Assembly: GCA_947573465.1 (NCBI GenBank)
Contig: CANPET010000147.1
Location: 1 to 5,112, forward strand
Source: an uncultured Eubacterium sp.
GTDB lineage: Bacteria > Bacillota > Clostridia > Lachnospirales > Lachnospiraceae
Direction of reading: 5' to 3'
DNA length: 5,112 bases
A model generated the notes under the pieces. It did not search any database, was not told the DNA's origin, and saw only the letters and a list, made by a program, of their open reading frames with translations. The translations under genes and the position numbers were made by a program. Positions 1-5,112 of this stretch are shown here, piece by piece; position 1 is the stretch's first letter; each line of letters begins with the position of its first letter.

Positions 1-980
1 AAGTTATATGCATATGGCTGATATGCTTCTGCTATCTGCTTTGCCTCTGCATCTTTCTGTCCATTTGTTTCACAAAGCCATGCAATTGACATATATGCCT
101 TATCTTCACTTGCAAATGTTACTGTTAAATCCCCCATTTTATTATCTGCATATTTTGCTGTTGCATCTGCCTGTGTTACAGTAGCACCTTCCGGAAGATA
201 GATTGCATAATAATCGTAATCGCCATATCCTGTAATCAAATCTGCATTATCATATACCCTTACAATCAATATTGTTGAGTCTGCAATGGATGTACCATTA
301 TATGATACAATTTCACTTGGCAGATTACGAGGTCTCTGAATTGTAAGTTTTTTATCTCCTTTTGCCTGAAAATATGCAAAAGGACTTCCCTGTACCATCG
401 TAGTCCTCATATACTGTGAAGCATCTGCTGTGTTCTCCATAATAACTTCTGTAGACCACTCATCTGACTTATCTACCTTTGTGCTGGAAAATGAATAACC
501 TGTACCTACAATAAAATCAGACATTGTTCCCTGATTATTCATAGACATCATTACCGTCTGTGTCCATGCCTGCTTATCAATTAATGTGGAAGGTTTTGAC
601 ACATACATACCTCTTGCTGTTCCACAATATGCCATAGGAATTGCGTAAACGCAATCACCAAACGCTGATGTGCTGTAATTCCATATCATGGATGTCGAAA
701 ATCCACCAATATCTATAGCACCATTATTGGCATCATAATTTTCAGTGGTAAATCTGTATGTTCCCTGATTTGCCCTTGTTGGGAGTTTATCAAGCAACAT
801 CTTGTTCGTTTGTACAACGTCTTTCTCTCCGTCCCAGTAAGACCATGTACCTGTAACTTCTGTTGCCAGACTTCCAAGCTGCTCGGCCTTTACTTCAGTA
901 GTCTGTCTTATTTCTACAGGTACGGTAACCAATGACAGCGCTAAGGTTGCTGCCAAAGCCTTTTTCCAAAATCCTTTCAT
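1..980 (-). CDS. Secreted endo-1,3-beta-glucanase, GH81 family (N-terminal part, runs off the window)
   Basis: 326 codons are open from an ATG at 980 down to the window edge, so the C-terminus is missing. Residues 1-32 look like a signal peptide: basic start (MKGFWKK), hydrophobic core about 8-22, likely cleavage after VKA (30-32). The rest resembles the N-terminal beta-sandwich of GH81 laminarinases: TNK at 58-60, YAIPMAY at 112-118, a DF-VG-G-F pattern at 155-164, the MVQGSPFAYF signature at 195-204, YYAIYLPEGA at 257-266, and YMSIAWL at 296-302. GH81 enzymes cut internal beta-1,3-glucosidic bonds by inversion (laminarin, callose, fungal wall glucan). Their catalytic acids lie in the C-terminal alpha-toroid domain, which is not in the window, so activity cannot be judged. 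The start is well fixed: a perfect AGGAGGT lies 7 bases upstream and an in-frame TAG sits 15 bases before the ATG. The family call rests on remembered motif patterns. A different secreted beta-sandwich protein is the main alternative. Confidence 0.83.
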   Translation of the reverse strand, partial: MKGFWKKALAATLALSLVTVPVEIRQTTEVKAEQLGSLATEVTGTWSYWDGEKDVVQTNKMLLDKLPTRANQGTYRFTTENYDANNGAIDIGGFSTSMIWNYSTSAFGDCVYAIPMAYCGTARGMYVSKPSTLIDKQAWTQTVMMSMNNQGTMSDFIVGTGYSFSSTKVDKSDEWSTEVIMENTADASQYMRTTMVQGSPFAYFQAKGDKKLTIQRPRNLPSEIVSYNGTSIADSTILIVRVYDNADLITGYGDYDYYAIYLPEGATVTQADATAKYADNKMGDLTVTFASEDKAYMSIAWLCETNGQKDAEAKQIAEAYQPYAYN

Positions 981-987
981 TGTTTCA

Positions 988-994
988 ACCTCCT
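988..994 (-). promoter_or_regulatory. Strong ribosome binding site of the GH81 gene
   Basis: The minus strand reads AGGAGGT, fully complementary to the 16S rRNA tail, 7 bases before the ATG at 980. It is the best site in the window and fixes the start of the glucanase gene. Confidence 0.88.
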
Positions 995-1041
995 ACGATA
1001 TTCATTTGTTTGTAATCCGTTCGAAATTTTTCATTATTTTA

Positions 1042-1070
1042 ATTATAACACACCACTTTTTTATTTTCTA
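1042..1070 (-). promoter_or_regulatory. Predicted sigma-A promoter of the GH81 gene
   Basis: On the minus strand a TAGAAA -35 box (1065-1070; 4 of 6 consensus bases) is followed by a 17-base spacer and a perfect TATAAT -10 box (1042-1047). A TG one base upstream of the -10 box makes it an extended -10 (TGTTATAAT). The -35 box overlaps the TAG stop codon of the upstream VTT gene. Transcription would start near 1035, leaving an AT-rich leader of about 55 bases that contains the AGGAGGT site. The boxes are seen directly. Promoter function is inferred. Confidence 0.62.
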
Positions 1071-1784
1071 TTCTTCTTTTTTATTATGGTAATTACATAA
1101 TATTTTATACCCAAGCGTTCCAACAACACTGATTGCTACAATCACAACAAGTACAATCGCTGCCACCAGATACTGACCTTTTCCCAATGCCTGACCTCCC
1201 ATAGCCGAGACAATAATCGCCGGAATCCTTGCCACTGTGGATATCAATAGCCACCTGGACAACTTAATATTCGTAAATCCCATAAAATACGAAATCAAAT
1301 CCTTTGGCATCCCTGGTATTAAAAATATAACAAACGCTAAAACGTCACGTTTCTTCTCATTCTGTAAAAACTTTAAATTCTGTATCTTTTCTATTGGGAA
1401 GAATGCTTCTACAAACTTAATACCAAATGCTTTTACTAACCAGAAAACAATAGCACATCCTATGATAGATCCAATTGTACAAAGAATGGTCGCTTCCACA
1501 GTTCCAAATGCATATCCTGCTCCTATCTCCATAGCACCACCTGGAATAATGGCTACAATAATCTGTAACACCATAGCACCAATACATACCAGCCAGCCCC
1601 ACATTCCAAAACCTGCTACCCATTCCTGAAACATTTCCGGCTCTTTAAAAAACTTAATAAAAGGAAGTGCAATTGCTGCTGATAATATAAAAAATATTAA
1701 CAGTCCCAGAATACTTACAATTCTTCTTTTTCTTTTTGCTTTCAATTCATCCTTTGATTCTATTTTCTGATTGTAATTTGTCAT
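1068..1784 (-). CDS. VTT-domain (TVP38/TMEM64, DedA-like) membrane protein
   Basis: This complete 238-residue integral membrane protein has a short basic cytoplasmic N-terminus (about 1-21), a first membrane helix near 22-45, a second near 62-80, and further hydrophobic segments near 97-118, 147-170 and 203-226. The VTT core is recognisable from IPGG (80-83), the acidic E86 followed by GAGYAFG (88-94), FLIPGMPKDL (154-163) leading to YFMGF (166-170), then R186, P188 and GG (196-197). The length fits bacterial TVP38/TMEM64 proteins, usually about 200-240 residues. The wider DedA superfamily includes lipid scramblases and undecaprenyl-phosphate transporters; the substrate of this member is unknown. 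It starts 61 bases after uppP with no terminator visible, so the two are probably co-transcribed. The start is fixed by an in-frame TAG at 1791-1793, two codons before the ATG, with an AGGAAAG ribosome site at 1794-1800. A role in returning undecaprenyl phosphate is inference from its neighbour. Confidence 0.92.
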   Translation of the reverse strand: MTNYNQKIESKDELKAKRKRRIVSILGLLIFFILSAAIALPFIKFFKEPEMFQEWVAGFGMWGWLVCIGAMVLQIIVAIIPGGAMEIGAGYAFGTVEATILCTIGSIIGCAIVFWLVKAFGIKFVEAFFPIEKIQNLKFLQNEKKRDVLAFVIFLIPGMPKDLISYFMGFTNIKLSRWLLISTVARIPAIIVSAMGGQALGKGQYLVAAIVLVVIVAISVVGTLGYKILCNYHNKKEE

Positions 1785-1793
1785 AAACCCCTA

Positions 1794-1800
1794 CTTTCCT
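1794..1800 (-). promoter_or_regulatory. Ribosome binding site of the VTT gene
   Basis: AGGAAAG on the minus strand lies 9 bases upstream of the ATG at 1784. A second purine run (AGGGG, 1788-1792) is only 3 bases away and probably too close. A stop codon in frame between the site and the ATG rules out a longer protein. Confidence 0.55.
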
Positions 1801-1845
1801 ATACAGTTTATTTTTCTCCTCTGCACCTTAATATATTCAATAATT

Positions 1846-2688
1846 TTATAAAAAGTAAATAAGAACCAATGCTCCTAATATAATCCGGTACCATCCAAAT
1901 ATCTGGAAGTCATGTTTTTTAATATATCCCATTAAGAACTTAATCACTACAATAGACACAATAAAGGCTGAAACCATTCCTAAAACTAAAATAAATGCCT
2001 CTTCTCCTGTCATTGCAAATCCCATTTTAACCATCTTTAATGCACTCATTCCAAACATAACCGGAACAGCCAGGAAAAATGTGAATTCTGCTGCTGCTAC
2101 ACGGGAAACTCCAATAAGCAGGGCGCCTATAATTGTTGCCCCTGATCTGGATGTTCCAGGAATAATAGATAATATTTGAAATAGCCCAATTAAAAATGCT
2201 GTCTGATATGTAATATCTGAAAGTCCGGCTACCTTTGGTGTTCTGGTCTTATTCCATCTCTCAATAATTATAAATGCAACACCATAGAATATTAATGTAA
2301 TTGCAATCACAATTGGTGTATGTAAATGTTCTTCAATAAAATCGTCAAAAGCGATTGTAACTACAGCACCTGGAATACATGCCACTACTACCTTAAACCA
2401 TAAAGACCATACATCTTTTCTCAGAACACTTCCAACTGTATTGATTCCATCATTTGTAGACTTCTTTTTAAAAGGCCACATCTTACCCCAGAATAATACT
2501 ACTACTGCCAGAATTGCCCCTAACTGTATCACAAAGAAAAACATTTCTTTAAAACTTTCATTGGCATTTAACTTAATAAATTCATCTACCAACAACATAT
2601 GTCCTGTACTGCTGATTGGCAGCCATTCTGTAATTCCTTCTACAATTCCAAGAAAGATTACTTTCAAAATTTCAATAAAATCTAACAT
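1846..2688 (-). CDS. uppP: Undecaprenyl-diphosphatase (UppP/BacA family)
   Basis: This complete 280-residue polytopic membrane enzyme is close to the usual length of about 265-280. It removes one phosphate from undecaprenyl diphosphate on the outer side of the membrane, regenerating the undecaprenyl-phosphate carrier used for peptidoglycan and other wall polymers. High levels of this family give bacitracin resistance. Both family signatures are intact: EGITEW at 17-22 running into LPISSTGH at 23-30 (E17, E21, S27 and H30 match known catalytic positions), and PGTSRSG at 177-183 with the key R181. The C-terminus has the typical FGWYRIILG (264-272). Hydrophobic segments run through the whole chain, consistent with about eight membrane spans including re-entrant helices. 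The start is secure: GAGAGGA lies 6 bases upstream and an in-frame TAG lies one codon before the ATG. It stands upstream of the VTT gene and 129 bases after the RND gene, with a candidate promoter in that gap. Confidence 0.97.
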   Translation of the reverse strand: MLDFIEILKVIFLGIVEGITEWLPISSTGHMLLVDEFIKLNANESFKEMFFFVIQLGAILAVVVLFWGKMWPFKKKSTNDGINTVGSVLRKDVWSLWFKVVVACIPGAVVTIAFDDFIEEHLHTPIVIAITLIFYGVAFIIIERWNKTRTPKVAGLSDITYQTAFLIGLFQILSIIPGTSRSGATIIGALLIGVSRVAAAEFTFFLAVPVMFGMSALKMVKMGFAMTGEEAFILVLGMVSAFIVSIVVIKFLMGYIKKHDFQIFGWYRIILGALVLIYFL

Positions 2689-2694
2689 TTTCTA

Positions 2695-2701
2695 TCCTCT
2701 C
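2695..2701 (-). promoter_or_regulatory. Ribosome binding site of uppP
   Basis: GAGAGGA on the minus strand lies 6 bases before the ATG at 2688. The in-frame TAG at 2692-2694 lies between the site and the start, which excludes an upstream start. Confidence 0.7.
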
Positions 2702-2736
2702 TTTTTATAATACCTTAAATGTTTTCCGCAATCTAT

Positions 2737-2766
2737 TTTATAACATTCTATGTAACTTTTCCACAA
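2737..2766 (-). promoter_or_regulatory. Candidate promoter of the uppP-VTT unit
   Basis: On the minus strand TTGTGG (2761-2766; only the TTG half matches the -35 consensus) is followed by an 18-base spacer and TATAAA (2737-2742; 5 of 6 bases). TGT directly before the -10 box makes it an extended -10, which can make up for a weak -35. Transcription would start near 2730, giving a leader of about 40 bases. This is the only reasonable promoter in the gap. Read-through from the RND gene is also possible, because no clear stem-loop terminator with a T-run was found between 2689 and 2817. Confidence 0.45.
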
Positions 2767-2817
2767 CATATTTCCTAAAAACTATAACTCTATTCCTCTG
2801 ATGTTCTATTACTTTTC

Positions 2818-5112
2818 CTACATCTCCATCATCAGTTCTGCTGCTTCATCTGGAATCTCATCCAGATTGTCTTCTCCTACATCAATTTCTTTCGGCTGTC
2901 TCCGATACAATATATCATAAAGTACTGGCACGATAAATAATGTCATAAATGTAGCGTACAATAACCCAAAACTTACAACAATCGCCATGCTTTTCTGCAT
3001 TGCATTTCCTGCATCCTGCGAAAAGACCATAACACTCATAGAAAGGATTGTGGTAATAGCTGTCATGAGTATCGGTCGCATACGGGTCTTCCCTGTAGCA
3101 ATCAATGCAGTTCGTTTCTCTACTCCCTGTATTCTTAATTTATTTACATAATCTACAAACACAATACCATTGTTTACTACCGTACCCATAAGTATCATGA
3201 ATCCCATCAATGCCATTGCCGAAATCTGTCGTCCAAATATCATCAGACCAATCATACCTCCGGTAAATGCCAATGGTATAGTAAATATAATAATAAATGG
3301 CGATAACAGGCTCTGAAACTGTGCAACCATAACAAGATACACTAATACAAATCCTAACAATAATGCAAGTACTAATTGGGTAATCATTTCCATAACCTGT
3401 TCTGATTCACCCTGAATCTCTGCAGCATATCCATCTGCGATTTTATAGTTATCTAATTTTTTCTCTAATTCTCTTGATAAAAGTGTCGCATTATATCCCT
3501 CTTTTACCTCTGCTGTCACAGATATATAATCTCGCTGATTTTCTCGCCTGATTTGTTTCAAAGCGTCCTGTTCAATAACTTTTGCAAATTTAGATAACTT
3601 ATATTTTTTCGTAATGTCTTTTCCTTGATCATCTTTTGTGACTGCCTTAATTGTTGTATTTAACAAAGTTTCATATTTCGGTTTATTATTCTCATTTACT
3701 ATCTTAACCTCATAATCTTTATTATCTGATGTAATAGATATAGAAGTCTTATCTGTGGTAATTTTTTCTGATATCTGCTGATAAATGCCGGCAACTGTCA
3801 AACCATATTCTGCTGCTTTATTTTTATCAATTTCTAAATGCAACTGTTTATCATCATCTTCAATACCATTATCCGGATTTTCTGTTCCTTTAATGTCAGA
3901 TAACATTTTTATGATATCTTTGCTGATACCAATCAGTTTTTGCTGATTTTCTCCATAGATACGCACTTCCAAACCTTGGCTCATCATTCCATTCATGCCT
4001 CCAAGAGCTGACGAAGATACATTTAATTCTTCACATGGTATACCTTTTGTATTCTCCTGAATATTTTTTATAATTTTTTTATACTCACTGGTTGTTGATA
4101 TATCATCATCTGCAATCACCTGAAATGTAAAACGGCTGTAATTATCCGTAGAACCACCCGTCAAACCTGTAGCAGCCCCTGCATTCCCATCCATTGCTCC
4201 AACTTTTTTCACACCGTCTACTTTCATAATAGTATTCATAACTTTATCTGCTGTTTCATAGGCAGTATCTTTATCGGTGTTTTTATCCATAACCAAGCTG
4301 ACAGAAATATAATTACTTACCATATCATCCATCATAACCAGCCCTGTTCGAAATACCTGCACAACACATAAAACCAACAATACCACTGCCAGAACAACCG
4401 GAATCACTTTATGACGAAGGCATTTTTCCAACACGTTTCCGTAAATATTCTGTACTTTATCAAACCACTTATGTTCCTTTGTCTTTGTATTCTTTAATAT
4501 AGAAGCTCCAATAGTCGGTACGACTGTTAATGCTACAATCAAGGATGCAACCAACGCATATGTCATCGTGAATGCAAATGGAATTAACATATCACTGACT
4601 GTTCCGGTTACATAGACCATTGGCAAAAATACGCATATTGTCGTAAGTGTTGATGCAACAATTGGTCCTGCTACCTGTTTTGCTCCCTGTACAGCTGCCC
4701 GCGGTGCTGATATTCCCATATTTCTTAATCTATAAATATTCTCCATAACAACAATGGAGTTATCCACTAACATTCCAATACCTAGGCAAAGACCCGCCAA
4801 CGACATCACATTTAAATTTATTCCTGTAAAATACATGATGATAATGGCAAAAAGTACACTGAAAGGTATACTAAATGCTACAATTAACGTAGGCTTTACA
4901 TCTTTCAAAAACAGTGCCAATACGAGTATTGCCAGAAGTGCTCCAAGCAATATGCTTTGCAATACTGCTTTTACAATAATATTAATATACTCACTCTGAT
5001 CCATTAACGCAGTGCAGGAAAGACCATCATACTTATTCTCTAATTCCTCAAAAGCCTCAGAGATGTTATCTGCCACTGCACTGGTATTTGCAGTACTGGA
5101 TTTGTAAATAGC
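2818..5112 (-). CDS. RND-family efflux transporter permease (C-terminal 764 residues, start outside the window)
   Basis: The frame is open from the window edge at 5112 to the stop at 2818. An in-frame GTG at 5074-5076 is an internal Val, not the start, since 12 more codons precede it without a stop. About 270 N-terminal residues (TM1 and the first porter half) should lie beyond 5112, as the family is usually about 1,000-1,050 residues. Counting visible residues, TM2-TM6 span about 46-206, TM7 236-254, the second extracytoplasmic porter region 255-575, and TM8-TM12 576-735, followed by an acidic, Met-ending tail. Family marks are GMLVDNSIVVMEN in TM4 (D117), FLPMVYVTG (162-170), FQSLLSPF (599-606), VVNNGIVFVDY in TM10 (645-655) and RMRPILMTAITT (677-688). 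These pumps export drugs, lipids or other amphiphiles using the proton gradient, working with an adaptor protein that is probably encoded upstream. The substrate cannot be read from the sequence. Confidence 0.95.
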   Translation of the reverse strand, partial: AIYKSSTANTSAVADNISEAFEELENKYDGLSCTALMDQSEYINIIVKAVLQSILLGALLAILVLALFLKDVKPTLIVAFSIPFSVLFAIIIMYFTGINLNVMSLAGLCLGIGMLVDNSIVVMENIYRLRNMGISAPRAAVQGAKQVAGPIVASTLTTICVFLPMVYVTGTVSDMLIPFAFTMTYALVASLIVALTVVPTIGASILKNTKTKEHKWFDKVQNIYGNVLEKCLRHKVIPVVLAVVLLVLCVVQVFRTGLVMMDDMVSNYISVSLVMDKNTDKDTAYETADKVMNTIMKVDGVKKVGAMDGNAGAATGLTGGSTDNYSRFTFQVIADDDISTTSEYKKIIKNIQENTKGIPCEELNVSSSALGGMNGMMSQGLEVRIYGENQQKLIGISKDIIKMLSDIKGTENPDNGIEDDDKQLHLEIDKNKAAEYGLTVAGIYQQISEKITTDKTSISITSDNKDYEVKIVNENNKPKYETLLNTTIKAVTKDDQGKDITKKYKLSKFAKVIEQDALKQIRRENQRDYISVTAEVKEGYNATLLSRELEKKLDNYKIADGYAAEIQGESEQVMEMITQLVLALLLGFVLVYLVMVAQFQSLLSPFIIIFTIPLAFTGGMIGLMIFGRQISAMALMGFMILMGTVVNNGIVFVDYVNKLRIQGVEKRTALIATGKTRMRPILMTAITTILSMSVMVFSQDAGNAMQKSMAIVVSFGLLYATFMTLFIVPVLYDILYRRQPKEIDVGEDNLDEIPDEAAELMMEM

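Noticed and set aside
1020..1025. TTCGAA palindrome in the leader of the GH81 gene, considered as an operator core
   Set aside because: The symmetry stops after these six bases, so there is no support for a regulator site.
1417..1623. 68-codon minus-strand frame rich in Cys, Trp and Tyr
   Set aside because: It is an out-of-frame reading within the VTT gene. The odd composition is what a shifted read of codons for hydrophobic residues gives.
1237..1629. 130-codon open frame on the plus strand inside the VTT gene
   Set aside because: It lies wholly antisense to a well-supported membrane protein gene. Its product is low-complexity and has no recognisable family features.
1816..1821. GAGGAG on the minus strand in the gap between uppP and the VTT gene
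   Set aside because: It looks like a ribosome binding site, but no ATG, GTG or TTG follows at a suitable distance. It is probably chance in a purine-rich stretch.
2441..2710. 89-codon plus-strand frame over the start of uppP
   Set aside because: It is antisense to the conserved N-terminal catalytic region of UppP, with no family features of its own.
2705..2730. Second possible promoter close to uppP (TTGCGG with TATAAA 16 bases later)
   Set aside because: Its transcript would begin within or after the ribosome binding site, leaving no usable leader.
2767..2817. Possible stem-loop terminator after the RND gene
   Set aside because: There is a short T-run on the minus strand, but the best stem before it is only about three base pairs, too weak to call.
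4754..4999. 81-codon plus-strand frame inside the RND gene
   Set aside because: It is antisense to conserved RND transmembrane segments and is best explained as a shadow of that gene.

Overview
This window looks like a piece of a low-GC Gram-positive chromosome, most likely a gut-type Clostridia (Lachnospiraceae-like). That placement is an inference. It rests on the AT-rich sequence, strong AGGAGG-type ribosome binding sites, Lys/Asn/Ile-rich proteins, and a Firmicutes-style RND pump. No rRNA, tRNA, mobile element or CRISPR array is visible, and nothing in the sequence fixes the genus.

All four genes lie on the minus strand, so transcription runs from position 5112 toward position 1. (1) 5112-2818 is the C-terminal 764 residues of an RND-family efflux permease; its N-terminus lies outside the window. 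(2) 2688-1846 is a complete uppP gene for undecaprenyl-diphosphatase. (3) 1784-1068 is a complete gene for a VTT-domain (TVP38/TMEM64, DedA-like) membrane protein. (4) 980-1 is the N-terminal 326 residues of a secreted protein recognised as a glycoside hydrolase family 81 endo-1,3-beta-glucanase; its catalytic C-terminal part lies outside the window. Together the genes fill almost the whole window. The gaps are 129, 61 and 87 bases.

uppP and the VTT gene are separated by only 61 bases with no visible terminator, so they probably share a transcript started from a predicted promoter in the gap upstream of uppP. The pairing makes functional sense. UppP makes undecaprenyl phosphate on the outer face of the membrane, and proteins of the DedA superfamily are known to return that lipid carrier to the inner face. 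The VTT protein is therefore a candidate partner in lipid-carrier recycling. The glucanase gene has its own good candidate promoter (extended -10, with a -35 box that overlaps the VTT stop codon) and a strong ribosome binding site, so it can be expressed independently. The RND pump belongs to an upstream unit whose start is not visible.

No wholly unknown system was found. The points most worth a second look are the uppP-VTT pair and the changed proton-relay residues of the RND pump.
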